64,000 nucleotides of DNA, from assembly GCF_949987535.1 (NCBI RefSeq), contig NC_080074.1, forward strand, positions 26,929,268 through 26,993,267, given 5' to 3'. A program made the position numbers and the translations under genes. This DNA is from Balaenoptera acutorostrata. Taxonomy: Eukaryota > Chordata > Mammalia > Artiodactyla > Balaenopteridae. Numbering within the stretch: position 1 is the first letter of the stretch; every line of letters starts with the position of its first letter. This document shows positions 35,895 to 47,333 of the stretch, piece by piece. The notes beneath the pieces are model-generated. The model was not told where the DNA came from, made no database searches, and saw only the letters and a list, made by a program, of their open reading frames with translations.

Positions 35895-36026
35895 GAAGTA
35901 GAAAAGTATAGAGCTGAATATAATAAACTTCGCTATGAACATACATTTCTCAAATCAGAATTTGAACACCAGAAAGAAGAATTTGCACGTATCTTAGAAG
36001 AAGAAAAAATAAAATATGAATCAGAG
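35895..36026 (+). CDS. CEP83: CEP83 coding exon 4 (residues 140-183)
   Basis: Encodes [20 protein letters not shown]... to ...[10 protein letters not shown], 132 nt, phase 0 on both sides. The acceptor is cttttaatttag and the donor GAG|gtgagt. Strongly coiled coil: the Glu/Lys content and Leu/Tyr/Phe spacing support a continuous helix with the next exon. Intron 4 after it is 9.9 kb. Confidence 0.97.
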
Positions 36027-37059
36027 GTGAGTGACTGATTATACTAGTTTAGTCATTATCCTGCTAGTCAATAAAATTTTATGATTTTATATTTTTTGTG
36101 AATCTCAAAGTTGATTGCATAATTGTTTTATTAATTAATGGTTAAGTATTTGTCATGATTTTCATCTGCTCTATAGCAACATTTTTCTGGTGAATGTTCT
36201 TTTTGGACTGTTAAAAGAGGAAAAGATGAAGAAAATTTATTTTGCACCAGTCAATGGAGATAGATAGCAGAGACAGACTTCTCTTTGCAAATACAGTTTG
36301 TCTGTGTGATTGCTTATTTAGCACTGTCCCTCTCTACTTATTGGAATCAAACCATGTTCAGGAGAGCTCTGGCTGTCAGCCCATGCTCCTTGTTTCCACT
36401 GATACAAACAAGGGGTTTATACATTAGGGTGTGCCCATCACCATCACTTTGTTCTTTCTGGCATCTACAACTGCAACATTCTGTCTCTGATGCCTATAGC
36501 CTATACCCCTATTCTCTATCTATTAAGTTTGGCAGCCTCTCTTCTCATTTTGTTGTTTGTCTCCTAATTTTGCCAAAAATGAGGTTTGTGTCTCTTATTC
36601 TTCATGTTGCTTTTAGGTGATTTTTCAGGATGGAAAGAGAGAAATATCAGTTTTATGTTGCTATATTCAAATAAGAAATCTAATGCTAGTTGAATTTATT
36701 TAAAAATAGCTTGTTGTCCGTATTTACATGAAGCATTCTATGTACAAACACATCTTCATAATACATTTATTGCATTGACTTTATTTGGAATTAATACATT
36801 TATTGCATTGACTTTATTTGGAATTAAGAGCTAAAATATACTCTCCTTCCTTTACCAATTACTAATTGGATCAGACTGATTTCTTCTTATCAGTGAGCAA
36901 ATTGCTCCATGATTGTTTCAAATGTAAGAAGTTGAATGAACTTTGGATCTTTTGAGTCCATTAAGAATTTGGTACCAAAAAACTATAAATAATTATAGTC
37001 TTTTTCATTAAAAAAATTATTTATGGCTTTTTTTTACATATGATCTCATGTCTGTTACG
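36027..37059 (+). other. CEP83: CEP83 intron 4, first part
   Basis: Unique AT-rich DNA with the 33-bp tandem duplication at 36760-36825. No other feature is recognised. Confidence 0.4.
36760..36825. repeat. Perfect 33-bp tandem duplication
   Basis: The unit beginning aatacatttattgcattg and ending ggaatt occurs at 36760-36792 and again at 36793-36825 without a mismatch. Identity implies a recent event. Confidence 0.97.
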
Positions 37060-37210
37060 GTCAGTGATATGGAGCAGGACCGTCTTATTTTCTCCATTTT
37101 AAATGGCGACACTGAAGCACAAGATAAGTGACTTGCCCAAAGTTTCACAGAAAGTCAGCAGCCAAGTTAACAGTAGAACTCAGGTACCCCAACTCCCAGC
37201 CCAGAGTTTT
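37060..37210 (-). mobile_element. MIR SINE remnant
   Basis: Reverse MIR: 'cattttaaatggcgacactgaagcac', 'aagtgacttgcccaaagtttcacagaaagtcagcagccaa', 'agaactcaggtaccccaactccc'. Confidence 0.8.
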
Positions 37211-39254
37211 AAGTTTCAAATTATTAATGATTTGAGGTTGCCATGCTAATTAGGGGCCATCTAACCACTGTAATATTGTAGAGAGATCAATTGATTTATA
37301 TTATGTAAGATTTTGAAAGATTTTGAGTCTGTAATTATGATAGACTTAAAGGAGCTACATATAAAAATTTTCCTGTGGAAAAAAAAGAATGATAAAAAGA
37401 TTTCCAACCTAAAATGTAGATTTAGTATATTGAAGAGTAACTACTGAGGTTGAAGATAGTGATGCTTTATTTTATACTTTGCTTTTAAAATCTAATGTTG
37501 ATGTTTATCTGGTAATGATTATTTGTATTCTGTAGTTTCTAGTTTTATTGTTTTTTTTAAAGAATGAAACCTGCATCTGAAACCTGATGGCTATTCTGTT
37601 TTTCACCCATGAAAGACCAAATGATATTCATTAAAAATTTTAAGGTGCCAGTGGCATCTTAAATAATTTTCTAATTGGAATGTCTTATGACATTCTTAGA
37701 AATCTGGAGATAAACGGCTAGCTAAGAAGCTATGATTAGTAAAGGCTAGAAAAGTAAAACTTTCTAATAAGACTGAAGTTCTCGTATGAGTGTGTTTCAT
37801 GTTTGGTAATTGCAATCATTGTTGCTTTTGTTTTGGCCATCCATTTACAGTGCTTGGTGTCAGTTTTTCTCTTGTAAAAATAAAATACAGTGTGTGTGTG
37901 TGAGTTGTGGGAAAAAAAAAAGACTGAAGTTCTCTCCTTTCTACTTCCTAGTTGATTATGCAGGGGTAATATTAATTAGTGGATAATTGGGTATCTGCTT
38001 TCATTCCGTCACTTATCTTTACACTCCAGTTTCTCTGTACAATTAAAGTAAAAACTAGTGAGATGATGTGGACACAAAACAGCAGTAAAACTTCAAAGTA
38101 AAGCCTACTCTTGCCATCTATCAATTTTACAATTTTAACTGGTATAAAGTATATTAGCTTGGTATACTAAAAATAATTGGATTTTCTTACATTAATTAAG
38201 GACTCACACAATACTGTACATTTTCACTTCTACAGATAAAAATACTTGAGGAAGATTTTGTTAGTGTTTTCCTGAGGAGCACTCTAGGAATTCACATGTC
38301 CCTCATGATATTTTGAAGTTTAAAAAGTACATGAAAGAAAAAAAAAAAAAAGATATGAAAGAAGATATCTTTATGAAAAAGATAATAGCATGATTTCTCA
38401 GTGCATTTGGCTGTATACAGATGAAATTCTGAAGTTACATATATAGTTGTTATTTGGAAGTGGTACTACTGTGTTTATATTTTATTAGGACTCTGATTTT
38501 ATATTATTCTGCAAATAGTAATGAAGAGCAGTACAAAGAGTTTTAGGTACAGGTGATTGTAATGTAGCCTGAATGAGTGAAAGAGTAATCCAGTGGCGAT
38601 ATTAAGATCTTGAGAGAGGGCACTGAGCACTGCATCATATGAAAAACTGTCAGTGACACAATACATAGTGACAGGTCTCTGAGATTATTCCATCATGCTC
38701 TCCAAACTGGCTGAGCTCTACCTTGGCTTGTATGGGGCTGGTGAGAAGCCAGATTTCCTATGGCAAAAAAGGAGAACTTCTTTGGGTCCCTGTTACCACA
38801 TGCTGTTTTTTCATTATAGCACTGGTAGCACAGAACTGATAATGCGCTCCTTCTTTGGGTCCTTATCCTGACATGTATGTCGGTAGACATCATGAAATCT
38901 CTCAAAACACTTCTTTTTTGTTCTGATAGGTTTTGAAGTTCTACCTGGAGTGCTGCTTTAGGTCCAGGTTGGTTCCATTATCTGAAATATTCCAAGTTCT
39001 CTCACTTACACCCTTCTCAGATTACTCTGAACTGTGGATACATTACAATAGATAAAAGTCTCCCAAATTAAAATTAAATTACTTCACAGTTGGAATTCTC
39101 TGGAATTGATTTTAGCAAACTTTTAAGAAGGACTTTGTGAAATTTTACTCATTAAACTTTTCTGTGAATGCAGTTTTGAATATCTCAAAAACTTAACTTT
39201 TTGCATGTAAAATTTTAAACATTTTAGGTGTTCATTTAGCATGACATGGGGAAC
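37211..39254 (+). other. CEP83: CEP83 intron 4, unique sequence
   Basis: AT-rich, with short homopolymers (A12 at about 38339-38351) and no recognised element. Confidence 0.4.
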
Positions 39255-39412
39255 TGACTTCACTTCTCTGTGCATCAGTGTCCTCATCTATAAAATGGTG
39301 TTATCAGTAGTATCTATCTCATGGAGTTGTGTTGAGGATTTAATAAATTAATGTGTGTAAAGTGCTTAGACAGCACATAGTAAGCCTTCAATAAATGGTA
39401 TCATTATTTAAA
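39255..39412 (+). mobile_element. MIR SINE remnant
   Basis: 'cttctctgtgcatcagtgtcctcatctataaaatggtg', 'ctcatggagttgtgttgaggatttaataaattaatgtgtgtaaagtgctta' and 'agtaagccttcaataaatgg' are in MIR order and well preserved. Confidence 0.85.
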
Positions 39413-40334
39413 GTTCCACATGCTCAGATTTCTTGAGTATATGATCGTGTCCTTTACTTGAGCATGTTAGAGTTTTCAGTGTCAGGACTGCACTTAGATC
39501 CTCTAAGTATTTTGAGGGCATATCTCATTACAGTGCCTGCATCCCCCATCTTCATCTCACCATCATTCTGACTGCTCTGCTTTCAGGTGCTCTCTGCCCT
39601 AGCTTTTCCTATCAGTCACAGTTAGTTATCTTTCTTTTACTACACTCATGACCTCTCGGGGCCTGAAAAAGGCATATGTTTATTATCCCTATTCTCTTGT
39701 TCAGTTTGGGTAGAATTCTTCTAAAGACACTGAACATCACCTCATTTCCCAACAGTTCTTGCATCCCATCGTCTGATCTTTCCATATTTATGTCTGGAGG
39801 CAAATACATAGTCATGGGGAGAAAGTTCTTAGTACTATCTTTCTCTTACTAGGAGAAAGTAAGGAGTTTAAGGAAAGGAGATGTTATCTTCCAAAATTAG
39901 ATTAAAATATGAACTTTAAATCTGTATATAATTTAAGTGCTACCTTCTTCTTAGTGTAAATGAATGAGAAAATGTTTTTGTTTTCCATCATTGATATAGG
40001 AAAAATCAATTCTAATACATATAGGGGAAAAGGGGAAACTTGGAATAATAGGAATATAAAAAGGTAAGCTAACTTGATTTTAAAAACAAAGATCAGGGAA
40101 CTTGAAATTTCATGTGCAAAATGTTTACCATAATGCCTGACAAATAGTAAATATTCAAATTAATGGTATTATCACTATTAGTACCTGATAGCATTAATCA
40201 TAGTACTAATTTTCATAATAAATATAGTAGATATTTTTAAATAGATTTCATATTTGTAAATGAGAAGCTACAGAAGTTGAAGAAGTGAAAGAAAACAAAT
40301 TTGTATTTAATTTACTGGGAGAAGCACTTTATAA
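39413..40334 (+). other. CEP83: CEP83 intron 4, unique sequence
   Basis: No recognised element. Several 'aatagtaaatattcaaattaatgg' type tails near 40140 may be L2/MIR scraps. Confidence 0.35.
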
Positions 40335-40480
40335 TTCTTTGAATTTTGTCAACAACCCTAGAGATTAGATAATCATTATTCCCATTTTATAAATGAGAAA
40401 ACGCTCATGAAGCACTGAGAGACTGGTTCAAGGTTGGATAGCTAGTAGGTGGTAGAGCCAGGAATCAAATCTAGGTAGTC
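40335..40480 (-). mobile_element. MIR SINE remnant
   Basis: Reverse MIR: 'aatcattattcccattttataaatgagaaaacg', 'gactggttcaaggttggatagctagtaggtggtagagccaggaatcaaatctagg'. Confidence 0.8.
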
Positions 40481-40892
40481 TGGGGGTTTCTCCTTCTGGC
40501 CATGGTAGAGTTTTAGGGACTGAATTTAACTTAAGGTGCTGACTAAAAACTGGGACAAAATATAGGAAACTGTGGTTTTCAGACATTAGAAAACAGGCAG
40601 TACAAGGCAGTGATCCCTAAAAGAAGGAAACAAATAAAATGAGCTCTGAGATGGCCTCATCTTATGTTCACCAGAGTGGAAATGCCACCTAATGCATGGT
40701 GCATTGCATAGAAGATTCAGAAGGATTTTATCTCAGTAGTAGGGCCAAATTAGCCCCACAATAGTGGCTACTCTGGTTCTGCCTAACAAGTGTAAAAGAA
40801 AGATTTGAAAGGATCAAACTATTCCTAAGTAACTTAACTGAATAATAGAACAAAGATTTAAAAGTACGTAAAGGAATACAAAAGAACCTAGC
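40481..40892 (+). other. CEP83: CEP83 intron 4, unique sequence
   Basis: No recognised element. Confidence 0.35.
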
Positions 40893-40931
40893 ATTAAAAT
40901 AAAATAAAATAAAATAAAATAAAAATAAAAT
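40893..40931. repeat. (AAAAT)n simple repeat
   Basis: About seven AAAAT units directly left of the old L1 fragment. Confidence 0.95.
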
Positions 40932-43077
40932 TCACAATGTCTGACATCCAGGATAAAAGGACTGGGTTCATAGTTGTATTCTACCAAACATTTAAGGAAG
41001 AAATTATACCCCGTCTTTACAATTTCTTTCAAAAGATAGAATCAGAAGGAATCTTCTTAATTCATTCCATGAAGCCAGCATTACCCTAATACCTAATCCA
41101 AACAAAGACGTTACAAGAAGACTATAGACCAAACTCTCTCATGAACAAAGATGCAAGAATCCTCAACAAAGGGCTTCTCTCCTGGCACAGTGGTTAAGAA
41201 TCGGCCTGCCAATGCAGGGGGACACGGGTTCGAACCCTGGTCTGGGAAGATCCCACATGCCGTGGAGCAACTAAGCCCATGCGCCACAACTCCTGAGGCT
41301 GTGCTCTAGAGCCCGCGAGGCACAACTACTGGAGCCACCAAAATGAGAAGCCTGTGCACCACAGCGAAGAGTAGCCCCCACTCACCGCAGCTAGAGCAAG
41401 CCCGTGCGCAGCAACCAAGGCCCAATGCAACCAAAAAATAAATAAGTAAAATAAAATAAACTAAAAAAATAATAAAGAATCCTCAACAAAATATTAGCAA
41501 ATTGAAATCAACAATGTATAAAAAGAATAATGCACATGAACAAGTAGGATTTATTTCAGGCGTTCAAAGCTGGTTCAACATTAGAAAATGAACTAATGCA
41601 ATTCATCACATCAATAGGCCAAAGAAGAAAAATCACATCATCATATCAATAGATACAGAAAAAGTTGTTGATAAAAGCCAACACCCATTCATGATAAAGC
41701 TCTCAGCAAACTAGGACTAGAGGGGAACTACCTCAACTTGATAAAGAACATCTATAAAAAAAGTACAGCTAACGTCATACTTAGTGGTGTGAAACCAGAA
41801 GCTGTCCCACTAAAATCAGGGAACAAGGCAAGGATGTCCCCTCTTACCACTCCTTTTCAGTATTGTACTGGAGTCTTAGCTAATACAATAAGACAAGAAA
41901 AGGAAATAAAAGACATACAAATTTGGAAGGAAGAAATAGAGCTGTCTTTCCTTACATGATTGTGCAGAAAATCTGAAACAATCAATAAAAAAACTCCTGG
42001 AACTAATCCAGCTTTTACAGTGGAGTTGCAGGATACAAGGTTAATATACAAATGGCAGTCACTTTCCTATATGACAGTAATCAACAAGTGGAATCTGAAA
42101 TTAAAAACATAATATCATTTACATGAGCATTCCCCCAAATGAAATACTTTAAAAAAATATGTACAAGATCTAAATGAAGATCTGATGAACATAATCAAAG
42201 GATGAATGGAGTGATATTTCACCTTCATGGAGAGGAAGACTTAATGTTGCCAAGATGTCTGTGCTTCCCAACTTGATCTGTAGATTCAGTACAATCCCAA
42301 TCAAAACCCCAGCAAGTTTTGTGGATATTGACAAACTGATTCTAAAGTTTATAGAGAGTGGCAAAAGACCCAGAATAGCCAACACAATATTGAAGAAGAA
42401 CAAAGTTGAAGGACTGACTATAAAGCTATGATAATCAAGACAGTGTGCTGTTGGCAAAAGAACAGACAAACGGATTAATAGAACAGACCAGAGAGTTGAG
42501 AAATAGACCCATAGAAATATCATCATCTGTTCTTTGACAGAGGAGAAAAGGCAGAGTAGAGAAAAATGGTTTTTTCAACAAATGATGCTAAAACAACTAG
42601 ACATGCAAATGCAAAAAAAAAAGCGGATCTAGACACAGACCATACAACTTCACAAAAATTAACACAAAATAGATTATAGACCTAAATGTAAAACTTAAAA
42701 TTATCAGACTCCTAGAAGGTAATGTAGGGAAAAACCTAGATGACCTTGGGTTTGGTGATGACTTAGATACACCACCAAGATATGGTACTTGATACATGAA
42801 AGAAATAATAAGTTAGACTTCATTGAAGTAAAAAATTTCCACTCTGAAAGACACTCTAGAGAATGAGAAGAGAAGCCATAGGCTGGGAGAAAATATTTGA
42901 AAAAGATATATCTGATAAAGGACCATTATCCAAAATATACAAAGAACTCAAACTCAACAATAAGAAAACAAACAACTGGATTAAAATATGGGCCAAAGAC
43001 CTTAACAAACATCTCACCAAAGATATACAAATGGCAAATTAGCACCTGAAAAGATGTTGAACATCATATGTCATGAG
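40932..43077 (+). mobile_element. Old L1 ORF2 fragment, split by a SINE
   Basis: Sense-oriented ORF2 from the reverse transcriptase region (translation resembling '...PSLQFLSKDRIRRNLLNSFHE...' only in pieces) to the C-terminal part ending near 43077. It is truncated at both ends and full of stops. A SINE (41171-41474) interrupts it. It is older than the L1 at 5009. Confidence 0.8.
41171..41474 (+). mobile_element. CHR-type SINE
   Basis: Sense-oriented copy with head 'gggcttctctcctggcacagtgg', B box 'gggttcgaaccc' (41226-41238) and A-rich tail. The 16-bp duplication aagaatcctcaacaaa occurs at 41155-41170 and 41475-41490. Confidence 0.93.
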
Positions 43078-43222
43078 GGAATTAAGGACTTAAAGGGAGA
43101 TGACATGTGAATCTGAGATTGGAGGAAAAGGGGAGAGCTGAGGCTGTGTCCAAGATCTTTACCCAGAGGATGGATAGCAGTGATTGAATATGAGCTCCTC
43201 CAGAACAGAGGTTTTATGATTG

Positions 43223-43361
43223 TAGTTGACCCTTGAACAACACGGGGTTTGAACGGTGCGGGTCCACTTATACCTGGATTTTTAAAAATAAATACACATA
43301 CAGTACTGCATATAAGTGAACCTGCACAGTTCAAACCCATGTTGTTCAAGGGTCAGCTGTA
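43223..43361. mobile_element. Tigger/MER2-like DNA transposon, internally deleted
   Basis: Inverted terminal repeats 'gttgacccttgaacaacac' (from 43225) and its complement (43329-43359) flank about 75 bp, with a TA target dinucleotide at 43223-43224 and 43360-43361. This fits a pogo/Tigger-type miniature element. The left repeat has lost its first bases (CA). Confidence 0.75.
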
Positions 43362-43485
43362 CACAGTCCACGGTTGGTCGAATCGTCAGATGTAGAACCC
43401 GCCCATACAGAGGACTGATTTGAGCCCTTGGATTTTGGTATCTGTAGCAGGTCCTGGAACCAATCCTGTTAGATACTGAGAGCCG
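43362..43485. mobile_element. Second DNA-transposon-like fragment beside the Tigger-like element
   Basis: 'cacggttggtcgaatcgtcagatgtagaacccgcccatacagagg' and 'ttggtatctgtagcaggtcctggaaccaatcctg' resemble the internal or end part of a related Tigger/MER family element. It is abutting and possibly the same insertion, rearranged. Confidence 0.5.
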
Positions 43486-43489
43486 GCTG

Positions 43490-43590
43490 GCTGTCTCTGC
43501 TTATCTGCTAGGTTCTCTAATGTATCCTTAATACTTAGAACAGTGCCGCCTACACAGTAAGTACTCAATAAATATTTGTTGCATGAACGA
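43490..43590 (+). mobile_element. L2 LINE 3' tail
   Basis: 'cttatctgctaggttctctaatg', 'acagtgccgcctacacagtaagtactcaataaatatttgttgcatgaacgaatgaa' is an L2 end. Confidence 0.75.
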
Positions 43591-43599
43591 ATGAACAGA

Positions 43600-43635
43600 G
43601 AAGTTAGAAGGCAGTGAGAAGTTAGAAGGCAGTGA
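43600..43635. repeat. Perfect 18-bp tandem duplication
   Basis: gaagttagaaggcagtga occurs at 43600-43617 and 43618-43635. Confidence 0.97.
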
Positions 43636-45154
43636 TTACCAGTTTTGGGAGGAGTGACTTGGTAGAGAACTCTTGTTAAGGAGTTACAAATGTGAGATCT
43701 AATCCTGAATTTGCTATTAGCTAGCTCAGTCCACAGCTTCAGCTCTCACTTCAACTATCACATAGATGCCTTTTAAAGCTACTGGAGGAAGCAATAACAT
43801 AGGAAACATGCTGGTCATGAACATTAGCTGTCTGATCCCGTATGTAAAATGAAGACTACAAGATAAGTTATTGTTACTAAATGCAATTTTATATGTAACA
43901 CTTAGCTCAGCACTTGATCCATATTCAGTATTCAGTAAAGGGCACCATTGTTTGAACCCGAGTTTCGTATCGATGAGCTGCCACACCTCTGATACAGCAC
44001 AGTAGAACAATATTTGGGTTTCCTCGTGCAAAAGCTAAGTGGTTTCTTAAAGATCTTCCAGCCCAGCCCTTCATTTTAACTGATGCCAAAGTGAAAAAGT
44101 GACTTCCACAAAGTCACACACCTGGCTGAAGGAAAGAGAATATGGAGGGAAAAAGGTAGTTGGGGACCAAACCTTGGGGGTAATGTTTATGTAAAGAATG
44201 GGAGGAAAAATAGGAGACACTAATTAGTTGAGTTTTTGAGGGCTTGACCCTGAATTTTATAGCTGCCTTCTATAATAAATTTTATTTTCTGGGAAGAAAT
44301 GGCATTTCCCTGCTGTGGATAGCTCTACCTATATTTCCCATTGACATCTTTAATTCAGCTTCAATTTAATGTCCAAAACCAAACTGGAATCACTACATGT
44401 TAGCACTGAAAAGGATCTTAGAGGGCCTGATTCTAACCTCTCATTTTACAGATGAGGAAAACATTCTGCCCTGGGGTGGAGGTCTCGCACTCCTTAGATT
44501 CACTTATAGCAATGTGAGCAATCAGTTGTCTCTTGGGCCATTTTTGCCCAGGCTGCAGAGCATTACTTTAAGTCCTTTTGGCTTAGAGTGAGCCTTCTAA
44601 GCTCATCCTGGCTACAACAACCCCTGGTGCTGTTTATAGCCGTCGCTTCTAACTTTCTTTTTCATTTTTCTTTTTTTTAAACAACTGAATCTTTCTTTAA
44701 GTTAAATCACCTGAAGAAACACCATATCTAAAAAGAGACTAAAGAGGAGCTGCTGTGGTTAACAACAAGGGTTTGTTGGTGGTGATAGTAGGGGATAGGG
44801 AACTGGCAAGACCAGCAGGGGGAAAGCATGAGCTTTACTGTGATTACTTGGACCCTCATTCCTGGAGGTGAGGGGCCTCTGAAGTGCCTCAGAGGTTAGG
44901 AAGCAGTTTGAAATCCCCTGATTTGGAGGCACATGAGATCTGGCAGCGATGGTTGGCATGAATGAGAAGACCACCGGTATTTTTGTTCAACAAGTTCCTC
45001 GGTGATTTGTCTACATGCCCTGGAGTAATGATTTTCAGCTCTTTCTTGGATCTGAGAATTAAGAACTAGGCCATCACTACAACTAGGGCTTTAATAAACT
45101 CTCAGCTATTATTTAAAAGCTCTCATCAGTCACATTTGTTGTTACTTATATGGA
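43636..45154 (+). other. CEP83: CEP83 intron 4, mostly unique
   Basis: Contains short MIR-like scraps at 44080-44130 (reverse, 'gacttccacaaagtcacacacctggctg') and 44400-44470 ('aaaggatcttagagggcctgattctaacctctcattttacagatgagg'). Otherwise no recognised element. Confidence 0.4.
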
Positions 45155-45169
45155 CAAGCATCTTTTTTT

Positions 45170-45463
45170 TTTAATTATTTATTTATTTATTTATTTATTT
45201 ATGGCTGTGTTGGGTCTTCGTTTCTGTGCGAGGGCTTTCTCTAGTTGCGGCAAGCGGGGGCCACTCTTCATCACGGTGCGCGGGCCTCTCACTATCGCGG
45301 CCTCTCTTGCTGTGGAGCACAGGCTTCAGACGCGCAGGCTCAGTAATTGTGGCTCACGGGCCTAGTTGCTCCGTGGCATGTGGGATCTTCCCAGACCAGG
45401 GCTCGAACCCGTGTCCCCTGCATTGGCAGGCAGATTCTCAACCACTGCGCCACCAGGGAAGCC
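45170..45463 (-). mobile_element. CHR-type SINE
   Basis: Reverse-oriented near-consensus copy. The duplication caagcatcttttttt occurs at 45155-45169 and 45464-45478. It lies about 490 bp upstream of exon 5. Confidence 0.93.
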
Positions 45464-45569
45464 CAAGCATCTTTTTTTATAAATTAAGTTGCCTTGGAAT
45501 AGATGATTTTATCAATATAGATATAGCCCAAGAATTACTGTCACATGAGGAAAAGTTTAGGAGTAATCA

Positions 45570-45602
45570 GTTTATGCCAGATCAGTATGATCTGGCATAA
45601 AC
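45570..45602. repeat. Perfect 15-bp hairpin (3-nt loop)
   Basis: gtttatgccagatca (45570-45584), loop gta, tgatctggcataaac (45588-45602). All 15 pairs are perfect. It lies 354 bp before exon 5. No coding or repeat family explanation was seen. Confidence 0.97.
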
Positions 45603-45955
45603 GCCTATAATGTTCTGATGAATTTTAAAATACTTGACATATTTTAAATTATTATTTTATAGTATTATTTATAATTTTGAATTTTAGTCAGCAACTGTTC
45701 AAGCCCTGTGCTAGGCACCACGGGGAGATGGAGGGAAATAGGACAAGGTCCTTGCCCTCACATTTGAGTCATGCCAAGTACAGAATGAAGAACTTGACAT
45801 TTTAGGATTTTTTTCCTTTGTACTTCATTTTACCACCTGAGCTTTTTTTTTCATATTGTACAATTTTTAATTTTAATTTACTGACTTGTAAAGCATGTTC
45901 ATGGCTGAAAATTCGATAATTTAAGGTTGTATGCTTTCTTTCAAATTGTCATCAG

Positions 45956-46207
45956 ATTGCAAGACTGGAGAAAGATAAAGAAGAACTACATAACCAGCTG
46001 CTTAGTGTTGATCCCACAAGAGACAGCAAACGAGTGGAGCAACTTGTTCGAGAAAAAGTCCATTTGTGTCAGAAGTTAAAAGGTTTAGAGGTTGAAGTAG
46101 CAGAATTGAGAGCTGAAAAAGAAAATTCTGGTGCTCAGGTAGAAAATGTCCAAAGAATTCAGGTGCGGCAGTTGGCTGAGATGCAGGCTACGGTCAGATC
46201 CCTGGAG
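45956..46207 (+). CDS. CEP83: CEP83 coding exon 5 (residues 184-267)
   Basis: The largest coding exon in the window (252 nt, phase 0/0): [20 protein letters not shown]...[10 protein letters not shown]. The acceptor has a good pyrimidine tract (ctttctttcaaattgtcatcag) and the donor is GAG|gtaagg. The coiled coil has one likely break at '[10 protein letters not shown]' (about residues 200-209), where Pro and small residues interrupt the heptads. Two Cys-free segments flank the single Cys in HLCQKLKG. Confidence 0.97.
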
Positions 46208-46793
46208 GTAAGGTTTTAATTGCTTCCCGGTAGACCATCGCGTACTTTTTTTTAAAGTGCAGTTGACAAGCCTTTGATTTATTAGGGCATAAATGTGTGC
46301 TCACCAATCTAATGCTGACGCATTTGTGGAATCCCAAGAGTATATATACTTTCTGTAAAGAAGAAAGCTCTTGATTCATAAGCAATAGCTATGCTACCAC
46401 ATTTACAAAGGGATTATTTATTCTTTGGGAGTCACGTCGCCTATCTGAAATGATTTAACTTTTACAATGCCACAGAGTAGAATATGCAAAATTCAAAAAA
46501 TACTGAGTTTCTGAAGACTAAAGTCATCTCAAAGCAGAAAGAGCAATTTCTTTCTAGTTATTTCCTTACACTGGGATTCAAGATCTTAAAATCGTAAATC
46601 CTGTTTCAACAGAAATACCATACTTATATATCTTATGACAGCTTCTTGCCAGGGTTACAAAATTCAACTTGGCTACTAATGCATATAAGCCTTTACTGAA
46701 TTATTTCCCTGAGTTCATTAGAGAAAGAAAAGAGCTGGCAGAGCTAAGCTGGTAGTCCTAGAGGTATTGTCCTATGAAAGCTCTTGTTTCCAT
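46208..46793 (+). other. CEP83: CEP83 intron 5, first part
   Basis: Unique AT-rich sequence, with nothing recognised. Confidence 0.4.
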
Positions 46794-47333
46794 TGTTGGA
46801 GAGGAAAAACTTTTCTTTCATCCTCTTAGGTTCAGAGTTTAAGGGTTGTGAATTAAACTGACAACAGACAGATTAGCAAGAGAAAAGACAGATTTTTATT
46901 CATGTATGTAAACAGGAGTTCACAGAAAAATGTGACTCAAAGAGGCAGTAGTAATTTGGGGCGTATATACCATTCTAATAAGGAAAAGAGAGGGGGAGAA
47001 AGGACACTTACAGGAAAACAAATGACTTTTAGGAAAGATAAACGGGCCCTTAGGAAAACAAATGGCAGATATGATGATTTTGTGATGATGTTTGTGTAGG
47101 TGCTTTCTTATCCTGGTGTTGACTTCTTGTCTATTGTGATAGAAGTTGGCCTTCCCTAGCTATGAAACCCCTGGGGAGGGGACTTCTAACACTTAAATTC
47201 TTTTTAGAGGCTCTACTTTTAGACAGATAAGAGGAGTTCAGGAAAAAACTTTGTCCTGTGTCTGTTGATTCTCAAAAGCCTTCAGCTCCAAATAATTCTT
47301 ATTCCACAGTGGCATATTCTGGACCCCTTTACA
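46794..47333 (-). mobile_element. Solo LTR of an endogenous retrovirus
   Basis: On the minus strand the segment begins TGTAAAGGGG and ends CTCCAACA, that is TG...CA over 540 bp. It has an AATAAA signal (complement at 46895-46900) followed by a 'cttttctcttgctaatctgtctg' R/U5-like stretch, a pattern typical of ERV1-class LTRs. No clear target duplication was found and no internal viral sequence is present. It lies antisense in intron 5. Confidence 0.65.
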
